From contig DASWEY010000019.1 of the NCBI GenBank assembly GCA_036394575.1, forward strand, positions 1 through 64,000: a stretch of DNA of 64,000 nt, in the 5' to 3' direction. Below the pieces are notes generated by a model. It ran no database searches. It was not told where the DNA came from and saw only the letters and a program-made list of their open reading frames with translations. Positions 17,023 to 26,001 of the stretch are shown in pieces (positions within the stretch are counted from its first letter, which is position 1; each line of letters starts with the position of its first letter). The position numbers and the translations under genes were made by a program. This DNA comes from UKL13-2 sp036394575 (GTDB lineage: Bacteria > Pseudomonadota > Gammaproteobacteria > Burkholderiales > Usitatibacteraceae).

Positions 17023-17086
17023 CTGGTACTGAAACCGATACCAGACAATTCTGTCTGGTATTGCATTGTACAGACCTGTCTGGTAC
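17023..17086. promoter_or_regulatory. Cluster of TetR-type operator dyads
   Basis: The core site ACCAGACA-ATTC-TGTCTGGT (17040-17059) is a palindrome with perfect 8-bp arms. A related half-site pair CAGAC-CT-GTCTG lies at 17071-17082, and CTGGTA...TACCAG arms span 17023-17044. All share the word CCAGAC or CTGGTA. They fill the 116-bp gap between the MFS and TetR genes and should repress both. Confidence 0.75.
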
Positions 17087-17095
17087 TGTCAATGC

Positions 17096-17680
17096 ATGGT
17101 CACCAAAATTTCTCCCGCCGACAAGAAACCCTCCGCCCGCGAGCGCCTGCTGGCCGCCGCCAGCGAACTGTTTTATGAAGAGGGCATCAATACCGTCGGC
17201 ATCGACCGCGTGATCGAGCGCGCCGGCGTGGCCAAGGCCTCGCTCTACGACTGCTTCGGCAGCAAGGAAGAGCTGATCCGCCAATACCTGGTGGTGCGGC
17301 ATGAAACGCGCCGCGCGCGCATCCTCGACAAGCTGGCCGCCTACAAGACCCCGCGCACCAAGCTGCTGGGCGTGTTCGACGTGATGGGCGCCCTGCTGGA
17401 AGAACAGAATTTCCGCGGCTGCGCCTTCCTGCGCGCCAGCGCCGAGGCGCGTCCCGACAGCAAGGTCAAGAGCGCCTGCGATGATTCGCGCGCCTGGCTG
17501 CGCGGCCTGTTCGTCGCGCTGGCCCGCGAGGCCGGCGTAGTCAAAGCGGATGCCCTCGCCCAACAGCTGGTGCTGCTATACGACGGCGTCTCGGTCTCGG
17601 CGCAGATGGATCGCGATGCCAGCGCGGCCGCGGCGGCGCGCAAGGTGGCGACGGCGCTGCTGGATGCGGCGCTGGCCTGA
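17096..17680 (+). CDS. TetR/AcrR family transcriptional regulator
   Basis: 194 residues. The HTH domain (RERLLAAASELFYEEGINTVGIDRVIERAGVAKASLYDCFGSKEELI, about 13-60) is followed by a domain of the kind found in regulators of the TetR_C_6/YxaF group, with NFRGCAFLRASAEA. It most likely represses the divergent MFS exporter and itself through the dyads in the shared promoter. The last of those dyads lies within 15 bp of its start codon. Confidence 0.92.
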   Translation: MVTKISPADKKPSARERLLAAASELFYEEGINTVGIDRVIERAGVAKASLYDCFGSKEELIRQYLVVRHETRRARILDKLAAYKTPRTKLLGVFDVMGALLEEQNFRGCAFLRASAEARPDSKVKSACDDSRAWLRGLFVALAREAGVVKADALAQQLVLLYDGVSVSAQMDRDASAAAAARKVATALLDAALA

Positions 17681-17720
17681 GTTGTTGGCCGTCGCCCTGG
17701 CGCAGACTGGAATGACGAGA

Positions 17721-17796
17721 CTCCAGCATTGGCGCGGTGTTTGAGGCAAAAATAGCTCGCAACACGCGTGGATGCTGGGGTTTTATTGATCACAAA
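17721..17796 (+). repeat. Family A dispersed palindromic repeat, copy 3
   Basis: CCAGCATTGGCGCGGTGTTT opens the copy and ACACGCGTGGATGCTGGGG closes the palindrome, around GGCAAAAATAGC. The outer arms CCAGCAT/ATGCTGG pair perfectly. It is preceded by a short family B-like GGAATGACGA word at 17709. Confidence 0.85.
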
Positions 17797-17815
17797 TGAG
17801 ACATCCAGGGCTGCG

Positions 17816-19453
17816 TCATCGCAGGAGAAATTGCAGTTGCTCCAAGCGATGCGATTCGATGTCTTGTGAAAAAGAATCCACTGCTTTCTGCGCCCGTAAT
17901 TTTTGCTCCGGGCTTGGCGTGGAAGCAGAGCTGTTGAATTGATGCGTCCATCGATTAAGCATATCGTCAGCAAGCGCAGCAACCACCGCGTCGCCATCGC
18001 CGCGTGCTGCCATGATGTAGTAGAGCGCGTCCCATTTATTGGTGTGGGCCAGCAGCTGCAGCATTCTGGCTCTTGGCTTGGTCGCACCGGTTTGCTGGAA
18101 TCGGCCCCATATCAATTCCTGATTGATCAGGTATGCACGTGACAACAAGGCCTGCATGGCTTGCTTCGCAGGAAACCCATCCCTTGAAAGCAGGACAGCG
18201 GTGAATTCAGCCACAAAATCATCGCCGGCAATGCGTGCCAGGCCACGAATCGCAGCAGCGCTGATGCGGGGCCGTGTGTCGTGAAGATGCTTCAACAGCA
18301 GAGGTACATCATCATGATTGGCGATATCGCCGAGGGATAACACTGCGATCTCGACATCGCGATTACGGGTGGAACTCAACTGCCCGGCATAAAAAGCGCG
18401 CAAATCAATATTGTTGATTTTGGCCAGGTGGAAACGGGCAATTGACCGCAGCGCCGGTGTGGGCGCCATCAACATGGGCAGCAGGACCGCGACCAGTTTT
18501 TCCGGCGCGGTATCGACCAGCGCATATACTGCTGCTGTGCGTACTGCAGAGGAGCGATCTTTCAACGCCAAATCAATGGCCTCAGCCTGCGCCTCGCCGT
18601 GCAAATCCTGACGCGCCTTCCGGATGGCCCACAGGCGGATGATCGATGCCGCATCCATTAAGGCCTGCAGAACCACCTGTTGCGCTCTCTCACCATTCGT
18701 CCTGGTGAGGATGGCAAAAATAATTTTGCGTGTGCCCGTATCCGCCGTATGCAGCGCCGCTTCAACCTGCGGGCGACATTCCGGCTGCGCAAGGAATTCA
18801 ACAATGGTATTGAACAGCGACCGATGGTCAACGCGGCCCAGCGTAGTCAGACGCTGCACAAAAGCAACATTGCCGGCAACAACGCTGGCCAATTCCGGCA
18901 CCAGGCGCTTGCGGATTGCGCTAGCCGCCAGGGTTGCGATGATATCGACCCAGTCATTCAAACGCAGAAACAGGAACGACAATTCCGCGCCGCTATTGCA
19001 TTCACTTAGCAGGCGCACGGCCTTTTCCCGGATGCGGCCGCTGTGATGCATTGAAGCGAAGCCGAGGAGCGATTCCGCGCGCGTGACGCGCTGTGCGATG
19101 GCATCCAGATGCTCGGGCTTCAAGTCCTGCCAAGCGTCGCGTCCAGCGATATTCGGCAGATACCAGCTATGGCGACGAAAATTCTGGTCAATATAGATCA
19201 ATTCAACATCATTCAATGTCGCAAGCAGCGCGGCTGCCGTATCGGCTGCGCGTTGCGCTTCCTGAGGCGTTGCGGTGGTGGCAAAGGCCAGCAAATACGG
19301 CATGGCTTCGATCTCGGCACTGGCAGCGATCTGGCTCATCAACTCGGCGGGACCGGGTGACGGCTTGCGCAGGTAATTCATCAAGCTGCGCGTTTTGAAC
19401 AGCGCCTCGATTAGCGTAATGGTGTCTGCGGTAAGGTGAAAGCTGCGATTCAT
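17816..19453 (-). CDS. HEAT-repeat protein
   Basis: 545 residues, all alpha-helical. Repeating units of about 35-40 residues are visible between about 120 and 470, for example HSGRIREKAVRLLSE, SAVRTAAVYALVD, PRISAAAIRGLARIAGDDFV. This is a HEAT/armadillo-like solenoid used for protein binding. No signal peptide or membrane segment, so cytoplasmic. No enzymatic motif is seen and no partner is next to it. It is convergent with the TetR gene upstream and divergent from the YjbR-like gene at 19514. Confidence 0.75.
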   Translation of the reverse strand: MNRSFHLTADTITLIEALFKTRSLMNYLRKPSPGPAELMSQIAASAEIEAMPYLLAFATTATPQEAQRAADTAAALLATLNDVELIYIDQNFRRHSWYLPNIAGRDAWQDLKPEHLDAIAQRVTRAESLLGFASMHHSGRIREKAVRLLSECNSGAELSFLFLRLNDWVDIIATLAASAIRKRLVPELASVVAGNVAFVQRLTTLGRVDHRSLFNTIVEFLAQPECRPQVEAALHTADTGTRKIIFAILTRTNGERAQQVVLQALMDAASIIRLWAIRKARQDLHGEAQAEAIDLALKDRSSAVRTAAVYALVDTAPEKLVAVLLPMLMAPTPALRSIARFHLAKINNIDLRAFYAGQLSSTRNRDVEIAVLSLGDIANHDDVPLLLKHLHDTRPRISAAAIRGLARIAGDDFVAEFTAVLLSRDGFPAKQAMQALLSRAYLINQELIWGRFQQTGATKPRARMLQLLAHTNKWDALYYIMAARGDGDAVVAALADDMLNRWTHQFNSSASTPSPEQKLRAQKAVDSFSQDIESHRLEQLQFLLR

Positions 19454-19513
19454 TGAGTTGCGAGTAAGCTCTTGGACAAAATTAGATTTCAGGCAAGACT
19501 ATATATTCCGACC

Positions 19514-19873
19514 ATGAACGTCAAACAACTCCAGCAACTCTGCCGCACCCTGCCCGGCGCCAATGAGCGCCTGCTCGGCGAGCCGGCCAATATCCTGGTG
19601 TATTCATTGCATGATCGGAACTTCGCCTACTTCAAGACCAGCGCGCCCGAGCGCTGGCGCTTCAGCATCAAGGTGACGCCGTCGCGCTTCGTTGAACTCA
19701 CCGATCAGGCGGGCGTGAAACCGGCGCGCTATCGCGGGCGCTATCACTGGATCACCATCGTCGATGTGGCGCGTTTTCCCGCGGACTATTTGCGTGAGCT
19801 GGTGGAATGGTCGCATCGGCATGCGTTGGAGAGCTTGCCGGCATCGCGCAGGAGTGTGCTGACCGAAAGTTGA
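19514..19873 (+). CDS. MmcQ/YjbR family DNA-binding-like protein
   Basis: 119 residues starting MNVKQLQQLCRTLPGANERLLG, the standard N-terminus of the YjbR/MmcQ family. A double-wing fold is indicated by FAYFKTSAPERWRFSIKVTP and the end PADYLRELVEWSHRHALESL. Structures of relatives look like DNA-binding CyaY-type folds, but function is unproven. Starts 60 bp downstream of the HEAT-repeat gene start on the other strand. Confidence 0.87.
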   Translation: MNVKQLQQLCRTLPGANERLLGEPANILVYSLHDRNFAYFKTSAPERWRFSIKVTPSRFVELTDQAGVKPARYRGRYHWITIVDVARFPADYLRELVEWSHRHALESLPASRRSVLTES

Positions 19874-19919
19874 AACCCGGTATCGGCGCGGCGTATTCGG
19901 GGTTTCGGGAAGTATCCTG

Positions 19920-20504
19920 TCACTGATCCAGATAAAGACTCCGGCAACAGAGCCGGATGGCTGTCTCCATTTTTTCCTGGAATTCTTCGCGTGAGGCCAA
20001 GTCATGCTTCCACGCGAACCCACAGGCGAAAAGTGTCTGTGCTATGTCTGTCGCCAATTTAAGCTGCGCGACTTTGGACTTCCTGGCGGATGCCAAGGCG
20101 ATAATCTTGACCATCTTTTTCTGCAGCGGCGCGCGATATTCCCCGAGCACATCTCCGAGCAGCAGCTGGCTTTGCTGGCGAATGTCCGAGGCTTCAATGT
20201 GAAACAAGCCGACGTGCCGCCCGAACCACGCATCCAGGGCATCCAGAAGCTTTTCTTCCAGAGATCGATCTGCATTGTCCAAGGCCTTGCTGGCGACAAA
20301 AAGACCGTCTTCCAGCGACTTTCGAAGCGACGCCTTGAAGACTTCCTCCTTGCTCTTGAAGTGGGAATAGATGGTCTGCCGGGACACACCGGCGCCTTTG
20401 GCCAGATCCTCGATCGAGGTTTTCTTGAACCCGTGCCGCGCAAAAACCTTGAGTGCCGCCTCAAGGATATATGCCGGTCCTTTGCCTGCGTTGTGTTCGC
20501 CCAT
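19920..20504 (-). CDS. TetR/AcrR family transcriptional regulator
   Basis: 194 residues from ATG 20504 (MGEHNAGKGPAYILEAALKVFARHGFKKTSIEDLAKGAGVSRQTIYSHFKSKEEVF in part), a canonical TetR HTH at about 25-55. The C-terminal domain resembles TetR_C_7/AefR-like. A longer frame to 20564 adds a hydrophobic stretch unlike a regulator and is not preferred. It is divergent from the aldo/keto reductase gene at 20586 (81 bp) and probably represses that gene and the hydrolase that follows. Confidence 0.9.
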   Translation of the reverse strand: MGEHNAGKGPAYILEAALKVFARHGFKKTSIEDLAKGAGVSRQTIYSHFKSKEEVFKASLRKSLEDGLFVASKALDNADRSLEEKLLDALDAWFGRHVGLFHIEASDIRQQSQLLLGDVLGEYRAPLQKKMVKIIALASARKSKVAQLKLATDIAQTLFACGFAWKHDLASREEFQEKMETAIRLCCRSLYLDQ

Positions 20505-20585
20505 ATGGAACCACTTGACAAAAAGTATCAAAAGTGTAAAGATAGTATAAGTAGTACCGAACAATATACCTCAAGGAACATCATC

Positions 20586-21635
20586 ATGAAATATTATTTG
20601 CTCGGAAAGAGCGGCTTGCGGGTCTCCGAGCTGGCCCTGGGCACGATGACCTTCGGCACCGACTGGGGATGGGGCAGCGGGATGGATGAGGCGCGCCGCA
20701 TCGTCGATCAGTACCTGGCGAATGGCGGAAATTTCGTGGACACCGCCAACCAGTACACCAACGGCAGTTCCGAGAAGATGCTCGGCGAAATCCTCGGCGA
20801 GCGCCGCGAGCGCATCGTGCTGGCGACCAAGTTCACGATGAACACCCAGCCAGGCGACCCCAATGCCGGCGGGAACCACCGCAAAAGCATGATCAGTTCG
20901 GTCGAGGCAAGCTTGGCCCGCATGAAAACGGATCGCATCGATCTTCTCTACCTCCATATGTGGGATGGCACCACGCCGGTGGCAGAGATCCTGCGCGCGA
21001 TGGACGATCTGGTTCGTGCCGGCAAGGTTCTCTATGTCGGTATTTCGGATACCCCGGCCTGGCAGGTTTCGCGCATGCAGGCCATGGCGGAGTTTTGGGG
21101 ATGGTCGCCGATGATTGCGATGCAGATGGAATACAACCTGGTCGAGCGAACCGGGGAGCGGGATCTGGTGCCGATGGCCGAAGAGATGGGACTCGGGGTG
21201 GTTGCCTGGTCGCCGCTCGCCAGTGGCCTGTTGACCGGAAAATATTCCGCGCGGGATTTTGCGACCCCAGCCACCGAATGGGAGGTCAAAGGCACGCGCA
21301 AGGCGCTGGTCGCCGGCCACGTGAGACCGGACGAAGCGAAACTCGCCATTGTCGACGAAGTAAAACTGGTCGCGGCGGAAATCGGCAGGTCGCCCGCACA
21401 AGTTGCCCTGGCCTGGTTAAGGGCAAAGACGGCCGTCACGTCCATTTTGCTGGGCGCGCGTACCAGTCAACAGCTGACAGACAACCTGGGTGTACTGGAA
21501 ACGGTCCTGAGCGACGAGCAGATCAAGCGGCTCGACGATTGCAGCGCCATCGATCTGGGCTTTCCGCACAACCTTCTGGCAGGCCCTGCACTGCAGCGCG
21601 CCGTATTCGGCGACGTAAAAATCGAACGCCGTTGA
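20586..21635 (+). CDS. Aldo/keto reductase
   Basis: 349 residues, normal for AKRs of the YajO/Tas type. The catalytic tetrad is visible: Asp52 and Tyr57 (FVDTANQYTNG), Lys82 (ATKF) and His124 (LLYLHMWD). The NADPH end signature lies in LLGARTSQQLTDNLGVLE near 310. It reduces carbonyls in the cytoplasm with NADPH; substrate not known. ATG has CAAGGAACATC upstream. The divergent TetR gene is its likely repressor, and the MBL-fold gene follows after 44 bp. Confidence 0.93.
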   Translation: MKYYLLGKSGLRVSELALGTMTFGTDWGWGSGMDEARRIVDQYLANGGNFVDTANQYTNGSSEKMLGEILGERRERIVLATKFTMNTQPGDPNAGGNHRKSMISSVEASLARMKTDRIDLLYLHMWDGTTPVAEILRAMDDLVRAGKVLYVGISDTPAWQVSRMQAMAEFWGWSPMIAMQMEYNLVERTGERDLVPMAEEMGLGVVAWSPLASGLLTGKYSARDFATPATEWEVKGTRKALVAGHVRPDEAKLAIVDEVKLVAAEIGRSPAQVALAWLRAKTAVTSILLGARTSQQLTDNLGVLETVLSDEQIKRLDDCSAIDLGFPHNLLAGPALQRAVFGDVKIERR

Positions 21636-21679
21636 ATCCCGAACAAACCCGCATCCAACATCCATACAGGAGCGCGAGC

Positions 21680-22799
21680 ATGACCAGCAAAACACATACT
21701 GCAGCCGATACCCCTATGCCCCCCTTCTCTTCGCGCAACCGCGGCGGAAGGTTCAGCAATGCGCAGCCCAGGCGCAGGCCGGGATTTTGGAAGACCTTGC
21801 AGATCCTGTGGCGCTTTACCTTCCGGAAACCGGCCGGCACCGTGCCGGGCACGCCCATCCCGGTGCAGGCGATCAGCCGCGCGCAATTGCTGGCCGCGCC
21901 CGACCGTTCACTGTTCCGGCTGGGACACTCCACCATGCTGCTCAAGCTTCGCGGCGAGTTCTGGCTGACCGACCCGGTGTTTTCCGAACGCGCGTCGCCA
22001 TTGCAATGGATGGGGCCCAGGCGTTTCCACCAGGCGCCGATCGGCATTGCCGAACTGCCGCCCATCAAGGGCGTGATCCTGTCGCATGATCATTACGACC
22101 ATCTGGATTTTGCGGCGATTCTTCAGCTGGCCGGCAAGACCGCGCTTTTTCTTGCGCCCCTGGGCGTGGGCGACACCCTGATCCAATGGGGCGTGCCCGC
22201 CGGGAAAGTGCGGCAGCTCGACTGGTGGCAGAGCACGGAAGTCGATGGCTTGCACCTGGTGGCGACACCGGCACAGCATTTTTCAGGGCGCGGCCTCCGT
22301 GACGGCAATCGTACGCTGTGGGCTTCCTGGGTGATCGTCGACGACGATCTGCGCCTGTTTTTCAGCGGCGACAGCGGCTATTTCGGCGGCTTCAAACAGA
22401 TCGGCGAGCGCTTCGGCCCCTTCGACCTGACCATGATCGAGACCGGCGCCTATGACCACGACTGGCCGGATGTGCATATGCAGCCCGAGCAAACCCTGCA
22501 AGCCCATCTGGACCTGCGCGGCCGACACCTGCTGCCGGTACATCGGCACCTTCGATCTTGCCATGCATGCCTGGCAGGACCCGTTCGAGCGCATCATGGC
22601 GCTGGCCGCGCAGCATGGCGTGCAAATCAGCACACCGCAGATGGGTGAACCACTCAGCCTGAACGCACCGCAGCCGGGGCAACGCTGGTGGCAAGCACAG
22701 ACGGCGCCGGAGCCGGGCCGCGCGCGGGCTGGCGCACTGACGAAGGCGAGATCGGGTTTGGCATCGATGCGTCAATGGCGTCTATGCAAGACCTGCTGA
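21680..22799 (+). pseudogene. MBL-fold metal-dependent hydrolase (UlaG/NAPE-PLD-like), frameshifted
   Basis: From ATG 21680 the frame encodes a beta-lactamase-fold hydrolase: SLFRLGHSTMLLKL, LSHDHYDHLD (metal-binding HxHxDH), LFFSGDSGYF and the expected LRGRHLLPVH near 22540. After CAT at 22541-22543 the frame is lost. The expected continuation GTFDLAMHAWQDPFERI and STPQMGEP is found in the next frame from 22545 and runs to a stop at 22799. About two bases appear to be missing. Without the C-terminal third, which carries a metal-site histidine, the protein is probably inactive; a sequencing error is the alternative. Second gene of the AKR operon. Confidence 0.8.
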
Positions 22800-22879
22800 C
22801 CCATTCATCTTCATTCCTCTTTTGACGCCATCCACTTTCAATCGAACCTGACCCCAAACGCTTCCAGGAATCTCGACCA

Positions 22880-22912
22880 AAAACACGGGGCCAGCTCGCG
22901 CCGGCCCCGTGG
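22880..22912 (-). terminator. Intrinsic terminator of the SDR gene
   Basis: Read on the minus strand: CACGGGGCC, a 10-nt loop, GGCCCCGTG and then TTTTT. Perfect 9-bp arms and a T run, 42 bp after the SDR stop codon. Confidence 0.85.
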
Positions 22913-22953
22913 CTAAACCCGGCGTCCGCCGACATGGCCGGCGGGATTGCCGA

Positions 22954-23700
22954 TCAGCGAATGCCGCCGGAGCCGATGAGCTGCTCGCCGGTGAGCCAGC
23001 GCGAATCGTTCGAGGCCAGGAACACGGCGATATCGGCGATGTCGTCCGGCTGGCCGATGCGGCCCAGCGGCGATTGGGCGATGGCGCCCTTGTGAAAGTC
23101 GGAACCGATAAAGCCGGCGCTGTGCGTGCCCTCGGTTTCAACCATGCCCGGGTTGATGGCGTTGACGCGGATCTTGCGCGCGCCGAGTTCCTTGGCCAGC
23201 ACGCCGGTAATCGCATCGACCGCGCCCTTGGTGCCGCTATAGACGGCGCTGCCCGGCGGGGTGATGCTGGTGACGACCGAGCTGATGTTGATGATGCTGC
23301 CGCCATCGTTCATCTGCTTCGCGGCCGCCTGCGTGGTCAGCAACAGGCCCAGCACATTGACGTTGAATTGACGGTGGAAGTGCTCCTCGGTGATGGCGTC
23401 GATCGGCGCGAAGTCGTAGACGCCCGAGTTGTTGACGAGGATATCGAGGCGGCCATAGGTCTTGACGGCAGAGTCGATAATGCCCTGCGCGCCTTGCGCG
23501 GAGGCCACATCGCCGCCGACAGCGACGGCTTTGCCGCCGGCCTTGGTGATGGCGGCAACCACGGTATCCGCCCCGGCCTTGCTTGAGGCGTAATTGACGA
23601 CAACGGATGCGCCTTCCGCCGCGAGGGCTTTGGCGATGGCGGCCCCGATGCCCTTGGATGCGCCGGTCACGACGGCGACTTTACCTGTCAGCTTGTTCAT
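22954..23700 (-). CDS. Short-chain dehydrogenase/reductase (SDR)
   Basis: 248 residues, classical SDR. Cofactor motif TGASKGIG (12-19), NNSG in place of NNAG (90-93), Ser141, Tyr154 and Lys158 as the catalytic set, and PGMVETEG after the catalytic region. The order and length match the FabG/glucose-1-dehydrogenase group, but the substrate is not known. It is divergent from an ArsR-type gene at 23880, with an operator-like dyad between them, and has its own terminator. Confidence 0.93.
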   Translation of the reverse strand: MNKLTGKVAVVTGASKGIGAAIAKALAAEGASVVVNYASSKAGADTVVAAITKAGGKAVAVGGDVASAQGAQGIIDSAVKTYGRLDILVNNSGVYDFAPIDAITEEHFHRQFNVNVLGLLLTTQAAAKQMNDGGSIINISSVVTSITPPGSAVYSGTKGAVDAITGVLAKELGARKIRVNAINPGMVETEGTHSAGFIGSDFHKGAIAQSPLGRIGQPDDIADIAVFLASNDSRWLTGEQLIGSGGIR

Positions 23701-23822
23701 GATGTTTCCTTCGAATGTGGTTTGGGTAATGACAAATGCAAAATGGCAAATGCAAAAAACGGCTGTGGATGCTTATGAAGGCAAGGGACAGGCGCATAGT
23801 CGGTGCAAAGCCCACTGCTTCC

Positions 23823-23845
23823 ATAGTTCTGAATATATGAACTAT
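23823..23845. promoter_or_regulatory. Dyad in the SDR/ArsR divergent promoter
   Basis: ATAGTTC-9 nt-GAACTAT is an inverted repeat with perfect 7-bp arms, 34 bp ahead of the ArsR start codon and in an A+T-rich promoter-like segment. Probable binding site of the neighbouring ArsR-type regulator. Confidence 0.65.
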
Positions 23846-23879
23846 TGAACAATAAGTCAAGAGCCGGTATATTAAGCGC

Positions 23880-24254
23880 ATGAGGCCCCTTGTTCACCCC
23901 TCAATCGACGACGTCACGGTAGAAGGCATCCTGCACGCCCTCTCCGACCCGGTGCGCGCGGCCATCTATGCCGATATCGCCAACTCCGACTGTTCGCAAA
24001 ATTGCTCGAATTACCTGACCGTCCGCGAGAAGGCGATCCCGAAATCCACCCTCTCCCAGCATTTCAAGGCCCTGCGCGAGGCCGGCCTGATCCGCGGCGA
24101 GCGGATCGGCGTCGAGATGCAGAACTCCACCCGCTGCGCGGAAATCGACAAGCGTTTTCCCGGCCTGATTGCGGCCATCCTCAGCGCCCACAATGTGCAG
24201 TCCGCAGCGAAGCGGAAGGCCGCGAAGTTCGGGAAGCGGAAGGCCGGCGCGTAA
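23880..24254 (+). CDS. ArsR-type winged-helix transcriptional regulator
   Basis: 124 residues. HALSDPVRAAIYADIA at about 18-33 and the recognition helix region PKSTLSQHFKALREAGLIRGERIGVEM at about 58-84 are the ArsR-family wHTH. The metal-binding ELCVCDL motif of ArsR/SmtB is absent; two cysteines in CSQNCSNY could still sense a ligand or oxidation. The tail is basic (KRKAAKFGKRKAGA). Likely controls the divergent SDR gene. Confidence 0.87.
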   Translation: MRPLVHPSIDDVTVEGILHALSDPVRAAIYADIANSDCSQNCSNYLTVREKAIPKSTLSQHFKALREAGLIRGERIGVEMQNSTRCAEIDKRFPGLIAAILSAHNVQSAAKRKAAKFGKRKAGA

Positions 24255-24559
24255 TAGATGGAGATGGAGATGGAGACGGGGCCGAAGAAGCGGCCAGGCG
24301 CGCGCCGATCTTAGGAATGAATTTTCCGGGGAAATTTATCCGGCCTTGCCGGCGGGATTGACAGGGCGATTACCTCAGCGCATTGCCGACATCAGCGCAC
24401 CGACAAATGATGGTGCGCCGGACGAGCCGCCCGTTTTTTGCGCAAATCGCGCCAAGCAAAAAAACGCAGATGCCCTATTGGTGCGGCGTTTGAGCCAGAA
24501 ATGGCCCAAACGCCGCGTCAATGCTTGACTTTATGACTTCAGCTGCCTGCGCCAGGCCT
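24255..24559. other. Intergenic region with short tandem hexamers and a repeat copy
   Basis: Begins with a GGAGAT hexamer run (about four units near 24260). No coding frame is supported. The last 90 bp hold a family A repeat (24466-24536), which is therefore between the convergent ArsR and pirin genes. Confidence 0.6.
24466..24536 (+). repeat. Family A dispersed palindromic repeat, copy 4
   Basis: Opens GCAGATGCCCTATTGGTGCG, continues GGCGTTTGAG-ccagaaatgg-CCCAAACGCC (a strong inner stem) and ends GCGTCAATGCTTGACTTTATG. The left flank is the same as in the copy at 44038. Confidence 0.85.
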
Positions 24560-25435
24560 TCAGCCCAGCCGACCCGCAGCGTGCAGGCGCGCACGGATCC
24601 GCTGGATCCCCGCCTCGCCTGCGCGCAGCGCGGCGGCATCGGTGTGAACCGAGTAGGTGCCCAGTACCAGTTCATGGGGATGCTTGACGGCGGAGCCGAG
24701 CACGAAATCCGTATCGGTTTCGGCGTGGAAATCGATCGCCGTTTCCGCCTCCTCGAACACGGCGAGTTCCCCGGCGCGCAGCGCTTCGGGCACCCGCAGC
24801 GCGCCCGTGTTGATGGCGACCCAGCCGACGCGGTGCCCGGACGGCGGCTGATAGCGCCAGCGTTCGCCGGCCTTCAGGCGCACGGCGAGGTAGTTCATTG
24901 CCGCGGGCGCCGGCAGCTCGCTTTCCGCGGAACCGTAGCGGCCCAGCAGCACGCGTGCCGGTCCCACCTGCGGCACCGCTGCCGGTGCCAGATAAATGCT
25001 TTCCGCCGGCCCCAATTCGAGCGCGGGCGGCAATGCCACCCATAGCTGAAAGCCGCGCAGCCGTCCGCCATCGTGGGGCCCGCCCCCATGCCAGACGCCG
25101 CCGCCGGCCTGCATCCACTCCACGCCGCCTTGCGGAAGGACGCCTTCTTTGCCGGTGGTATCTTCATAGCGCACGCTGCCCTCGATGAGCCAGGTGAGCG
25201 TGGCGATGCCCGAATGCGGATGCAGGCCGAAGCCGCGCATCGACGCCGCATCCGCATCGATCAAGTCCAGAAAAACGAAGGGCTTGAGCAACTGGCCCAG
25301 ATCCGACGGGCTCATCAGGCGCGTGATCGGCCCGTGCCGATGGCCGTGCGTGCGTAGCACGATGCCGCGCGCCGCTGTGCCTGCATTCACGCCTGCATTC
25401 GCGGGCGGGGAAAGAGTGCTCGACAGGGCGTTCAT
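24560..25435 (-). CDS. Pirin family protein
   Basis: 291 residues with the bicupin pattern of pirins. The N-terminal cupin has the metal motif in GFGLHPHSGIATLTWLIEG (HxH), a conserved Glu/His in GGVEWMQAGGGVWHGG, then a C-terminal pirin_C domain to about 270. Pirins are iron-containing cupins; some have quercetin 2,3-dioxygenase activity, others act as redox cofactors. Start ATG 25435 overlaps the stop of the DoxX gene by 4 nt (ATGA), so translation is coupled. Confidence 0.9.
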   Translation of the reverse strand: MNALSSTLSPPANAGVNAGTAARGIVLRTHGHRHGPITRLMSPSDLGQLLKPFVFLDLIDADAASMRGFGLHPHSGIATLTWLIEGSVRYEDTTGKEGVLPQGGVEWMQAGGGVWHGGGPHDGGRLRGFQLWVALPPALELGPAESIYLAPAAVPQVGPARVLLGRYGSAESELPAPAAMNYLAVRLKAGERWRYQPPSGHRVGWVAINTGALRVPEALRAGELAVFEEAETAIDFHAETDTDFVLGSAVKHPHELVLGTYSVHTDAAALRAGEAGIQRIRARLHAAGRLG

Positions 25436-25824
25436 CCCGCCACCCCTGCGCGCGACCGCGCCGCCCCTGCAACGGCGGGGCGCAGGCGATACGCCACAAA
25501 ACCGCTGAGGACCGCCAGTACTACCGCTGGGACCGGGCTGCCACCGATCATCAGCAAATGCGTTGCCACGGCGAAGACCATGGTCACGCCGAGCAGCAGG
25601 CCGCCGAAGAAGCCCATGCTGGGCACCAGCAGCAGCACCGCGCCCGCCACCTCGACCACGCCGGTGACGTAGCGAAACCATTGGCCGATGCCGATGAGGT
25701 CGAAGACCTGGATCATTTGCACGGCACCCGCAAGCTTGGCCGCACCGGCCGCGCCGAAGGCCAGCGCCAGCAGCAGGCGCAGCGCCCAGGTGATGCGACG
25801 ATTAGTCGTTGAAGATAAGGCCAT
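25432..25824 (-). CDS. DoxX family membrane protein
   Basis: 130 residues with four hydrophobic segments. RLLLALAFGAAGAAKLAG and QWFRYVTGVVEVAGAVLLLVP are the first two helices of the DoxX/DoxD fold. The start at 25824 has AGGAGC 6-7 nt upstream. DoxX proteins are small integral membrane proteins tied to quinone or oxidative-stress functions. Pairing with pirin is frequent in proteobacteria. It is divergent from the LysR gene at 26002, which probably controls the pair. Confidence 0.85.
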   Translation of the reverse strand: MALSSTTNRRITWALRLLLALAFGAAGAAKLAGAVQMIQVFDLIGIGQWFRYVTGVVEVAGAVLLLVPSMGFFGGLLLGVTMVFAVATHLLMIGGSPVPAVVLAVLSGFVAYRLRPAVAGAARSRAGVAG

Positions 25825-26001
25825 GGAAAGCTCCTGTGAAATATTGAAAAAATAAACGCTGTTGAATGTGCGATGCGGAAGGTGCAATGCTGAATGTGCA
25901 ATGCCAATGCAGCAATATGCAGGCATGTAGATTAGGCGCGGCCAGACCCCGGCACTAGACAGTACAATCGGATTTCACTCCTCCAAAAATGGAAGTAATC
26001 A

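Noticed and set aside
24255..24300. GGAGAT hexamers as a CRISPR or phase-variation tract
   Set aside because: Only about four imperfect units and not inside a gene or next to a promoter; too short for either.
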